DNA from: Oscillospiraceae bacterium | GTDB lineage: Bacteria; Bacillota; Clostridia; Oscillospirales; Oscillospiraceae | Assembly: GCA_902793285.1 (NCBI GenBank) | Contig: CADBCV010000030.1 | Location: forward strand, 1-63,386 | Reading direction: 5' to 3' | Length of the DNA stretch: 63,386 bases | Shown here: piece by piece, positions 40,300-47,706 of the stretch | How the letters are laid out: each line of letters begins with the position of its first letter | How positions within the stretch are numbered: position 1 is the first letter of the stretch | The notes under the pieces: model-generated | The model's input: only the letters and a program-made list of their open reading frames with translations | The model's database searches: none | Told to the model about the DNA's origin: nothing | Position numbers and translations under genes: made by a program

Positions 40300-41316
40300 T
40301 CAAAATGGTTTTTCGACGAGGCCGATCTTTTTATAGACCTTGCGCAGGGTCTTGCGCGCGACACAGGACGCCTTCTGCGCGCCCTGGGTGTAAACCTCCT
40401 GGAGATAGGCCTTGTCCGCGATCATGCGCTCGGCCTCCTCGCGGATGGGGCGCAGGGTCTCGATGACAGCCTCGCCCACGGCGGGCTTGAAGGCCCCGTA
40501 GCCCTGGCCGTCAAACTCCCGCTCGATCTCCTCGAAGCTCTTGCCGGTGACGGAGGAATAGATCTGCATGAGGTTTGAGACGCCCGGCTTTTCCGCGGGG
40601 TCATAGCGCACGCAGCGCTCCGTGTCGGAGTCGGTGACGGCGCGCTTAAACTTGCGGGCAAGCTCCTCGGGCCTGTCCATGAGGAAGACGCAGCCCTGGG
40701 GGTCGGACTTGGACATTTTGGAGCCGGGGTTTGAGAGGCTCATGATGCGCGCGCCCACCTTGGGGATATAGGGCTCCGGCACCTTGAAGGTCTCCCCGTA
40801 GAGATTATTGAAGCGGATGGCCACGTCGCGCGTCAGCTCGCAGTGCTGCTTCTGATCCTCCCCCACGGGGACGAAGTCCGCCTGGTACAGGAGGATGTCC
40901 GCCGCCATCAGGGCGGGATAGGTGAAGAGGCCGCCGTTTATATTGTCGGCGTTTTTGGCGCTCTTGTCCTTGAACTGGGTCATGCGCGAGAGCTCGCCGA
41001 ACATGGTGTAGCAGTTGAGTATCCAGCCGAGCTCGGCATGTTCATGCACATGGCTCTGCAGGAAGAGGGTGTTTCGCTCCGGGTCGAGGCCGCAGGCGAT
41101 GTACTGGGCAAGCTGGGCTGTTGAGCGGCGGCGCAGCTCCTTCGGGTCCTGGCGCACGGTGAGGGTGTGCAGGTCCGCCATAAAATAAAAGCAGTCAAAC
41201 TGATCCGGCAGCTCCACCCAGTTTTTCACCGCGCCGAGATAGTTGCCGAGATGCAGATCGCCCGAGGGCTGGATGCCCGAGAGCATGACCTTTTTGGTAG
41301 CGTTGTTGTTATCCAT
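40300..41316 (-). CDS. trpS: Tryptophanyl-tRNA synthetase
   Basis: A 338-residue class I synthetase of the bacterial size. HIGH-type motif GIQPSGDLHLGNYLGAV, signature DILLYQADFVPVGEDQKQHCELTRDVA and KMSKS in GSKMSKSDPQGCV. It charges tRNA-Trp. The ATG at 41316 has AGGAG 7 bases upstream, and a promoter lies just beyond. First gene of a trpS-tagO unit. No T-box leader is recognisable in the short upstream region. Confidence 0.97.
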   Translation of the reverse strand: MDNNNATKKVMLSGIQPSGDLHLGNYLGAVKNWVELPDQFDCFYFMADLHTLTVRQDPKELRRRSTAQLAQYIACGLDPERNTLFLQSHVHEHAELGWILNCYTMFGELSRMTQFKDKSAKNADNINGGLFTYPALMAADILLYQADFVPVGEDQKQHCELTRDVAIRFNNLYGETFKVPEPYIPKVGARIMSLSNPGSKMSKSDPQGCVFLMDRPEELARKFKRAVTDSDTERCVRYDPAEKPGVSNLMQIYSSVTGKSFEEIEREFDGQGYGAFKPAVGEAVIETLRPIREEAERMIADKAYLQEVYTQGAQKASCVARKTLRKVYKKIGLVEKPF

Positions 41317-41359
41317 TGTCGTCTCCTGTTCGTGCAGACAAATTTTCACACTTCTATTT

Positions 41360-41388
41360 ATTTTAACAAAAGAACTTGTACTTGACAA
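41360..41388 (-). promoter_or_regulatory. trpS promoter
   Basis: On the minus strand TTGTCA (41388-41383), 17-bp spacer, TAAAAT (41365-41360). Confidence 0.75.
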
Positions 41389-41428
41389 CTGCCAATTTGC
41401 AAAATAATATAAGAAACAGAGCTTTTAC

Positions 41429-41532
41429 CTCCCTTTCGAAAAGGGAGGTGGCCGAAGGCCGGAGGGATCGATCCCTCAGTCATGGCCTCGCGGGAGATCG
41501 GCCATGACAGCTCCCTTTTTGAAAGGGAGCTT
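41429..41532. repeat. R3-class repeat before gltX
   Basis: CTCCCTTTCGAAAAGGGAG, GGCCGAAGGCC, CCCTCAGTCATGGCCTCGCG with GATCGGCCATGAC, then AGCTCCCTTTTTGAAAGGGAGCT. Nearly the same as 18-80 and 6325-6415. Confidence 0.85.
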
Positions 41533-41554
41533 ATATCACGATCGGAGGAAACAT

Positions 41555-43030
41555 ATGAAAGATTTAAGCTGGTTCAACGACATGGAGGCGCGCATCCCGA
41601 CCGGGGAGGTGCGCACCCGTTTTGCCCCGTCCCCCACGGGCTACATGCATGTGGGCAACCTGCGCACGGCGCTCTACACCTATCTCATCGCGCGCCACAA
41701 CCAGGGCAAGTTCATCCTGCGCATCGAGGATACCGACCAGGGCCGCCTTGTGGAGGGCGCGGTGGACGTCATTTACAAGACCATGGCCGAGTGCCGCCTT
41801 GAGCATGACGAGGGGCCCGATGTGGGCGGCCCCGTCGCCCCCTATGTGCAGACCGAGCGGCGCCCCCTCTATAAGGAGTACGCCGAGCTTCTGATGGAGC
41901 GCGGCCACGCCTACCGCTGCTTCTGCGAGAAGACCGAGAGCGAGGAGGACAGCGGCGAATTCGGCCGGCCGGACGATCCCTGCCGCAGCATGAGCCGGGA
42001 GGAGTCTGACCGCCGCGCCGAGGCGGGCGAGCCCTATGTCATCCGCCAGCGCATCCCCCACGAGGGTACCACCACCTTCCACGACGAGATTTACGGCGAC
42101 ATCACCGTGGAGAACACGAGCCTGGACGACCAGGTGCTCTTAAAGCGCGACGGGCTGCCCACCTACAACTTTGCAAACGTCATCGACGACCATCTCATGG
42201 GCATCACCCACGTGGTGCGCGGCAGCGAGTATCTGAGCTCCGCCCCCAAGTATAACCTCCTGTACGAGGGCTTCGGCTGGCCCATCCCCAAATACGTCCA
42301 CTGCTCCCCCGTCATGCGCGACCAGCACAACAAGATGTCCAAGCGCCACGGCGACCCCTCCTACGAGGATCTGATCGCCCAGGGCTTTCTGACCGAGGCC
42401 GTCATCAACTATGTGACGCTGCTGGGCTGGAGTCCCCGCGGCGAGCAGGAGATCTTCTCCCTGGACGAGCTCAAGGAGGTCTTTGACATCTCCGGCATTT
42501 CCAAGTCCCCCGCCATCTTCGACATTGAAAAGCTGCGCTACTTCAACGCCGAATATATCCGCGCCATGAGCCCGGACGCCTTTGCCAAAGTCGCCGAGCC
42601 CTATATCCGCAAGGCTGTGAAAAACCCCGCCTATGACGCCGCCGCCATCGCCGCGCTTTTGCAGCAGCGCACCGAGGTTTTGACCGAGATCCCCGAGAAG
42701 CTGGACTTCTTCGACACGCTTCCGGAATACGATACGGAGCTCTTCATCCACAAGAAGTCCAAGTCCGACCTCGCGTCCTCCAGGGCCGTTCTGGAGAAGG
42801 TCATCCCCGCCTTTGAGACCCTGCCCGCCTGGGACGACGAGAGCATTCTCGGCGTGATGGGCAAGCTCGCGGAGGCCGAGGGCGCGAAGAACGCCAAGAT
42901 CATGTGGCCCGTCCGCATCGCGGCGGCGGGCAAGGCCGTCACCCCCGGCGGCGCGGTGGAGATCTGCCGCATCCTCGGGAGGGACGAGTGCCTGCGCCGG
43001 CTGAAAATCGGCCTTGAAAAGCTGGCCTGA
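41555..43030 (+). CDS. gltX: Glutamyl-tRNA synthetase
   Basis: A 491-residue class I synthetase. HIGH-type RFAPSPTGYMHVGNLRTALY, a cysteine-containing zinc insertion (YRCFCEKTE), signature THVVRGSEYLSSAPKY, KMSKS-type NKMSKRHGDPSYEDL, and a full C-terminal anticodon domain ending LGRDECLRRLKIGLEKL. The ATG at 41555 follows CGGAGGA. It may be discriminating or non-discriminating; gatCAB is not in the window. The open frame extends upstream into an R3 repeat and should not be used. Confidence 0.97.
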   Translation: MKDLSWFNDMEARIPTGEVRTRFAPSPTGYMHVGNLRTALYTYLIARHNQGKFILRIEDTDQGRLVEGAVDVIYKTMAECRLEHDEGPDVGGPVAPYVQTERRPLYKEYAELLMERGHAYRCFCEKTESEEDSGEFGRPDDPCRSMSREESDRRAEAGEPYVIRQRIPHEGTTTFHDEIYGDITVENTSLDDQVLLKRDGLPTYNFANVIDDHLMGITHVVRGSEYLSSAPKYNLLYEGFGWPIPKYVHCSPVMRDQHNKMSKRHGDPSYEDLIAQGFLTEAVINYVTLLGWSPRGEQEIFSLDELKEVFDISGISKSPAIFDIEKLRYFNAEYIRAMSPDAFAKVAEPYIRKAVKNPAYDAAAIAALLQQRTEVLTEIPEKLDFFDTLPEYDTELFIHKKSKSDLASSRAVLEKVIPAFETLPAWDDESILGVMGKLAEAEGAKNAKIMWPVRIAAAGKAVTPGGAVEICRILGRDECLRRLKIGLEKLA

Positions 43031-43052
43031 GCTTCTCAGCAAAATGCAAAAG

Positions 43053-43095
43053 GCGCGCCTTTTTCGAGTAAGCGGGAAAAAGGCGCACTTTTTTA
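43053..43095 (+). terminator. gltX terminator
   Basis: GCGCCTTTTT pairs with AAAAAGGCGC around a 12-base loop, followed by ACTTTTTT. Confidence 0.85.
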
Positions 43096-43124
43096 TTGCA
43101 TTTGGATATGCGGCATGTTAAGAT
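43096..43124 (+). promoter_or_regulatory. Promoter of the papain-like protease gene
   Basis: TTGCAT (43096-43101), 17-bp spacer, TAAGAT (43119-43124), directly after the gltX terminator. Confidence 0.65.
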
Positions 43125-43178
43125 GCAGATATGGAAAATTCCGGTTATTATTTTAACTCTTGATGGGAGGTCTTTTCT

Positions 43179-45125
43179 ATGAAGCACCGGCGCTTTTCCG
43201 CGCTGTTTCTGATGCTGGCCCTATGCCTCTCTCTCCTCCCCGCCGGGGCCCTGGCGGAGGGCGGCACCGTCGTCGCTTTTTCCCCGCTCGGCGCTGCGGC
43301 GGAAATCGTCACGCCGTACAAGTTTTCCCTGGTCGAGCTGCAAAAGCTCTTCCCCGCGGAGCTGGAGGTCACGCTCGATACCGGGCGCACGGAGAGTCTG
43401 GCGGTCTCCTGGCGCTGTGTCGAAAATTATGACGAGGCGCTCGATGCCTTCCACTTTGTGCCGGTGCTTGACTGTCCGCTTGCGGCGGGCCTCGCGCTGC
43501 CGGAGATCACCGCGCGCTTTGAGGGGGAGCTCGCGCGTTCCGTCATGGAATCGCCGCCGGCATACACCGGCGCGGCGCTCCCCATTGTCGGCGCCCTGTC
43601 CGGCGGCGCGTATCCCCGCGTCTGGGGTGCGCTCCCCGCGTCCTGGAACAACTATGAAAAGGGCGTTCTGCCGCCGATCCGCGACCAGAATCCCTACGGC
43701 ACCTGCTGGGCCCACGCCGCCGTCGGCTGCGTGGAGGCAGATCTTATCCATGACGGCGCGGCCGACACAAGCGTCGATCTGTCCGAGCTGCATCTCGTCT
43801 ATTTTGCCTACCACGAATATGCCGACGAGAAGGGCTGCAGCGCCGGTGACACCGTCGAGGCCGGTGATTATCTCTACTACGGCGGCAATTCCCAGCAGGC
43901 CACTAACCGCTTTGCGAACCTGGTCGGGCCCGCCCAGGAGGCGGATGTCCCGTACTATCTGAATACCGGCTACGCCCCCGGCCCGGACAAAGGCCGGGAT
44001 GATAACTGCCGGATCCAGATCGCCGCGAGCTATGAGATGAACACCGCCGACCGCGACGCCGTCAAGTACAACATCATGGAGCACGGTGCCGTGGATGTCA
44101 GCTACTACGACGCGGACCCGTATTACAGCTACACGTATAACAGCTACTACTGCCCCGATCAGGCCGGCACAAACCACGCCGTCATGCTGGTGGGCTGGAA
44201 CGACAGCTTCTCCAACAAGTACTTTACCGGCGGCACGCCGGAGGGGGACGGCGCCTGGCTCGTAAGAAACAGCTGGGGCGGCAGCGGCTACAGCCATTTC
44301 AGCTATTTCTGGATTTCCTATTATGACCGGAGCCTCTCGGAGACCGCCGTCGCCTATGACGCCGTCACCTCCCAGTATGACCACTGCTATGCCTATTGCG
44401 GCACGCCTTATGCCTGGACTTACAGCATGTCCGACGGCGTCTCCGCCGCCCAGAGCTATGACCTCACCGGCGGGGAGACGGTCCGCGCGGTCGGCGTCCA
44501 GACCATGGACGCAAACCTCACCCTCACGGTGACGGTGACCTGCGGCGGAAGGACTGTCAGCCAGAGCTGCGGCACCACCTACGCGGGCTTTTATCTGATC
44601 CCGCTGAACCAGCCGATCCCGGTGCCCCAAAACACCGCCGCCACGGTGACGGTCACCTATTCCGGGGCCGATACGATCGACATTCCCTTTGAGTCTCCGG
44701 GCAGCTTTATGCAATACACCGCCGCCTGCGCGAGCGGGGGCCTTGTGATCTCAAACGGCTTCTATGACGACTTCAACACCGGCGGCGACAGCTATATCCG
44801 CCTCTACACCGACGACGGGCTCGAGGAGGCCTTTGTCTACGGCGAGCCGGACTTCCGGCTGCCCGCGAAGACCAGGACCGTCGGGAACAACGCCTTTGAG
44901 GGGCTGAAAATGCGCGTCGTGTATGTCCCGGATCTCTGCACCGACATCGGCGCCCAGGCCTTCCGAAACTGCACGGAGCTCACGCAGATCCGTCTGCCGA
45001 AAAACTGCACCATTGACAGCACCGCCTTCTCCGGCTGTGGCGCGCTTGCCTGCGTCTTTGCGCCGGCCGGCGGCACGACGGAGGCCTGGTGCCTGCGCAG
45101 CAACATCCCCTTTGCCGCAGAGTAA
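43179..45125 (+). CDS. Secreted papain-like (C1) cysteine protease with C-terminal leucine-rich repeat
   Basis: A 648-residue exported protein. A signal peptide (FSALFLMLALCLSLLPAGALA) leads to a variable region, then a C1A peptidase: IRDQNPYGTCWAHAAVGCVEADL (oxyanion Gln, catalytic Cys), GTNHAVMLVGWND (His) and LVRNSWGGSGYSHFSYFWISYYD (Asn). A beta-rich domain follows (about 400-525, lectin-like position), and the C terminus has a short BspA-type leucine-rich repeat (TVGNNAFEGLKM, DIGAQAFRNCTELTQIRLP, IDSTAFSGCGAL). No sorting signal or wall repeat is visible, so it may be free or bound by the LRR. Single gene with own promoter. Substrate unknown. Confidence 0.88.
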   Translation: MKHRRFSALFLMLALCLSLLPAGALAEGGTVVAFSPLGAAAEIVTPYKFSLVELQKLFPAELEVTLDTGRTESLAVSWRCVENYDEALDAFHFVPVLDCPLAAGLALPEITARFEGELARSVMESPPAYTGAALPIVGALSGGAYPRVWGALPASWNNYEKGVLPPIRDQNPYGTCWAHAAVGCVEADLIHDGAADTSVDLSELHLVYFAYHEYADEKGCSAGDTVEAGDYLYYGGNSQQATNRFANLVGPAQEADVPYYLNTGYAPGPDKGRDDNCRIQIAASYEMNTADRDAVKYNIMEHGAVDVSYYDADPYYSYTYNSYYCPDQAGTNHAVMLVGWNDSFSNKYFTGGTPEGDGAWLVRNSWGGSGYSHFSYFWISYYDRSLSETAVAYDAVTSQYDHCYAYCGTPYAWTYSMSDGVSAAQSYDLTGGETVRAVGVQTMDANLTLTVTVTCGGRTVSQSCGTTYAGFYLIPLNQPIPVPQNTAATVTVTYSGADTIDIPFESPGSFMQYTAACASGGLVISNGFYDDFNTGGDSYIRLYTDDGLEEAFVYGEPDFRLPAKTRTVGNNAFEGLKMRVVYVPDLCTDIGAQAFRNCTELTQIRLPKNCTIDSTAFSGCGALACVFAPAGGTTEAWCLRSNIPFAAE

Positions 45126-45168
45126 GCCTGTATCCCCTGCCCGACCGATTCTTTCGCAAATACAGAAA

Positions 45169-45333
45169 AAGGGGCTGTCTCAAAACCCGAATAGTTTTTG
45201 AAAACACGTGCCTGATACCGTAGGGGAGGGGCTTGCCCCTCCCGGCGGTACAACGTATCAATCAACGCGCGGGAGGGGCAAGCCCCTCCCCTACGCTTAT
45301 AGTGGAACACGCCGCATTTTGAGACAAGCCCTT
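45169..45333. repeat. MITE-like element with 18-bp terminal inverted repeats
   Basis: AAGGGGCTGTCTCAAAAC (45169-45186) and the reverse complement of AAGGGCTTGTCTCAAAAT (45316-45333) match at 15 of 18 bases. Inside are two oppositely oriented R2 hairpins (45219-45246, 45269-45297). No ORF. No convincing target duplication. Confidence 0.6.
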
Positions 45334-45352
45334 CCTTCTATCTTGCGCTCCA

Positions 45353-45544
45353 CTATTTTCTGCTCGCATAGCGGAACATCCAGATCACGATGATGACAAG
45401 CGCGAGGACCACCGCGACGCCGAGCACCGCGTTGACGGCCCCGCTCAAAAGGCTGAAGGCGCCGCTCACCACCCGGATGAGCAGGACGACCAGCGCGAGG
45501 GCCACGATCGCCGTGAGGATCGCATAGATTGTTTTTTTGTTCAT
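45353..45544 (-). CDS. Small two-helix membrane protein
   Basis: A 63-residue protein: MNKKTIYAILTAIVALALVVLLI forms one helix, VLGVAVVLALVIIVIWMF a second, and the end is RYASRK. AAGGGAG lies 7-8 bases before the ATG. It follows the pseudouridine synthase gene by 40 bases on the same strand, so it is likely the last gene of that operon. Function unknown; similar tiny membrane proteins are frequent in Clostridia. Confidence 0.65.
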   Translation of the reverse strand: MNKKTIYAILTAIVALALVVLLIRVVSGAFSLLSGAVNAVLGVAVVLALVIIVIWMFRYASRK

Positions 45545-45584
45545 GAGATAATCTCCCTTCCTTCCTGCTTGCAGGAAACCGCGC

Positions 45585-46505
45585 CTACAGCTCCGGCCCC
45601 AGCTTTTCGAGCACCCCGGCAAAATACGCGGGGCGCGGGGCCTCAAAGCGCATCGTCTCCCCGGTCCGCGGGTGGATGAGGGTGAGCCGCCTTGCGTGCA
45701 GGCACTGGCCCTCCAGCCCCTTGTCGGGGCATTTCGCGCCGTAGAGCCCGTCCCCCAGGAGAGGATGCCCAATGCTCGCCATGTGGACGCGGATCTGGTG
45801 GGTGCGCCCGGTCTCGAGGCGGCAGGTGAGCAGCGCGTAGCCCCGGTAGGCGGCCTTCAGCTCCCAGTGGGTGACGGCACGCTTTCCGTTTTTCTCCGTG
45901 ACGGCCATGCGCTTGCGGTCAACAGGGTGGCGGCCGATGGGTCTGTCCACGCTGCCGCTTGTCTCCCGGAAGCTGCCGCAGGCCACGGCCTCATACTCCC
46001 GGAAAAGGCTGTGGTCCGAGAGCTGCGCGGAGAGCTCCTGGTGGGCAAAGTCGTTCTTCGCCGCCACCAGCAGGCCCGAGGTGTCCTTGTCGATGCGGTG
46101 GACGATGCCGGGGCGCTGCACCCCGCCGATGCCGGAGAGGCTGTCGCCGCAGTGCCAGAGCAGGGCGTTGACCAGGGTCCCGTCCGGGTGGCCCGGCGCG
46201 GGGTGGACCACCATGCCGCGCGCCTTGTTGACGACGATGAGGTCCCCGTCCTCATACACCACATCGAGCGGCAGCGCCTGCGCCAGAACGGGCAGGGGCT
46301 CCGTCTCCGGGAAGGCGAAGAGCACTTCGTCCCCCGCGGCGCCCCGGGCGTTTTTCTTGACGGGCTTTCCGTTCAGCGTGACAGTGCCCGCCTCCATGCA
46401 TTTCTGGATGAGGCTTCGGGAGAGCGCCGGAAATGCGCGCGCGAGGAGAGCGTCGATCCGTTCTCCGCTCTCCTCGGCTGTCAACTGTATCCGTTCTTCG
46501 TCCAT
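45585..46505 (-). CDS. RluA/RluD-family RNA pseudouridine synthase
   Basis: A 306-residue enzyme with an N-terminal S4 domain (ALSRSLIQKCMEAGTVTLNGKPVKKN) and the catalytic region GIVHRIDKDTSGLLVAAKN that holds the catalytic aspartate. Later GRTHQIRVHMASIGHPLLGD is the RluA-family motif. It isomerises uridine in 23S rRNA, most likely at RluD-type positions, but the exact site cannot be told. Its start codon overlaps the lspA stop, the usual lspA-rluD (ylyB) pairing in Firmicutes. Confidence 0.92.
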   Translation of the reverse strand: MDEERIQLTAEESGERIDALLARAFPALSRSLIQKCMEAGTVTLNGKPVKKNARGAAGDEVLFAFPETEPLPVLAQALPLDVVYEDGDLIVVNKARGMVVHPAPGHPDGTLVNALLWHCGDSLSGIGGVQRPGIVHRIDKDTSGLLVAAKNDFAHQELSAQLSDHSLFREYEAVACGSFRETSGSVDRPIGRHPVDRKRMAVTEKNGKRAVTHWELKAAYRGYALLTCRLETGRTHQIRVHMASIGHPLLGDGLYGAKCPDKGLEGQCLHARRLTLIHPRTGETMRFEAPRPAYFAGVLEKLGPEL

Positions 46506-47512
46506 TACTTGAATTCGGCCAGGATGTCCTCGAGACTGAACTCCTCGTCCGCGGCGGGCTTCTTCGGCTCCGCGGGCTTTGCGGCGGGCTTCGGCGCTTC
46601 CGTTCTCGGCGCCGGGGCGGGCGCGGGCCGCTGGGCGGGGGCGGTCTTCGGCGCGTTCATGAGCCGGCCGGCGTAGGAGCTGGCCTCGCTGTTCTCGGCC
46701 TTGACCTGCGCCTGCTCCCAGGCGGCAAAGGGATCAGGCTCGGCGGCCTTGGCCTTGAGCTGGTCATAGGCGGTCTTCTGCATCTCGTCTTCCGGCGCGG
46801 GGGCCTGCTTCTTGCCCATGGCGGCGCGCTGCTGGGCCTTGAACTCCTCATACTCCTGCTCGTACTTGTCCTGGCGGGCCTTGCGGGCAGAGCTCACGGC
46901 GCGCTTTGCCGGGGTCGCGGGGGCTGCATCCTCTCGGGCGGGGGCTGTCTCCTCCTGCTTTTTATCCTTTCGGGCCTGCTTTTTCTCGCGCTTCTCCTGC
47001 TTTTTGCGGGCCTTCTCTTCCAGCTCCTCCTCGTCATCCTCATAGAGGACATCGTTGAGGTCGTTCTCGGGCCGCTCGAAGATCATGGCCAGGGCAAAGA
47101 GGATGGCGAAGACCGTGATGAACACGTCCGCCACGTTGAAGATGGCGAAGTTGAAGAGCTCCACCTTGAACATGTCCTGCACGTAGCCGTAGATGATGCG
47201 GTCGATCATATTGCCGAGGCCGCCCGCCGCGACAAACACCAGGCACCAGCGGGAGAACTTGCCGCGGATGAAGTTGGTGGCGAGGGCGATCACCACGAGC
47301 AGCGTAAAGACGCCTGTCGCGACGATGAAGTAGATGCGCGCGTCGCTCCCCGACAGGAAGCTGAAGGCCGCGCCGTCGTTATGGACGTTCACGAGACTGA
47401 TGACCCCGGGGATGAAGCGCACCACATCCGACCCGAAGAGGGTGTTGGACACCCAGAACTTCGTGGCCTGGTCCAGGATGATGACAAGGATGCCGACGAT
47501 TGAATACAGCAT
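46505..47512 (-). CDS. lspA: Lipoprotein signal peptidase LspA with long charged C-terminal tail
   Basis: A 335-residue protein. Residues 1-150 are LspA: IVGILVIILDQATKFWV, FIPGVISLVNVHNDGAAFSFL, GNMIDRIIYGYVQDM (D104) and FNVADVFITVF (D129), the two catalytic aspartates, with four helices. From about 155 to 335 follows a cytoplasmic tail absent from ordinary LspA: an acidic start (EDDEEELEEKARKKQEKREKKQ), Ala/Pro/Lys-rich stretches and the end DEEFSLEDILAEFK. The peptidase cleaves prolipoproteins after lipidation. Start ATG at 47512; upstream frame lies in an R3 repeat. The tail could bind a partner, see findings. Confidence 0.9.
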   Translation of the reverse strand: MLYSIVGILVIILDQATKFWVSNTLFGSDVVRFIPGVISLVNVHNDGAAFSFLSGSDARIYFIVATGVFTLLVVIALATNFIRGKFSRWCLVFVAAGGLGNMIDRIIYGYVQDMFKVELFNFAIFNVADVFITVFAILFALAMIFERPENDLNDVLYEDDEEELEEKARKKQEKREKKQARKDKKQEETAPAREDAAPATPAKRAVSSARKARQDKYEQEYEEFKAQQRAAMGKKQAPAPEDEMQKTAYDQLKAKAAEPDPFAAWEQAQVKAENSEASSYAGRLMNAPKTAPAQRPAPAPAPRTEAPKPAAKPAEPKKPAADEEFSLEDILAEFK

Positions 47513-47562
47513 GGTAACTCCTATCTGCCGGAAGCGCTTCCGGCGCGTGGGATTTGAGGATG

Positions 47563-47703
47563 CGCCTTGAAGGTGGCTCGCCCCGTCCCCCGCAAGGGGC
47601 GAGACGGATGAGGTGTCACCCTCTCCGCTTGCACGATGCCGGTCAGAGGCGGGCAGCTCCACCTCATCCGCCCTTCGGGCACCTTCCCCTCAAGGGGAAG
47701 GCA
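47563..47703. repeat. R3-class composite between ileS and lspA
   Basis: GGTGGCTCGCCCCGTCCCCC/GGGGCGAGACGGATGAGGTG and GCAGCTCCACCTCATCCGCC/CTTCCCCTCAAGGGGAAG, the same modules as 35355-35533 in the reverse order. Confidence 0.85.
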
Positions 47704-47706
47704 TAC

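Noticed and set aside
41504-41554. Upstream extension of gltX
   Set aside because: It lies within an R3 repeat; the ATG at 41555 has a strong ribosome site.
45169-45333. Complete insertion sequence
   Set aside because: Inverted ends exist but there is no transposase frame; kept only as a MITE-like repeat.
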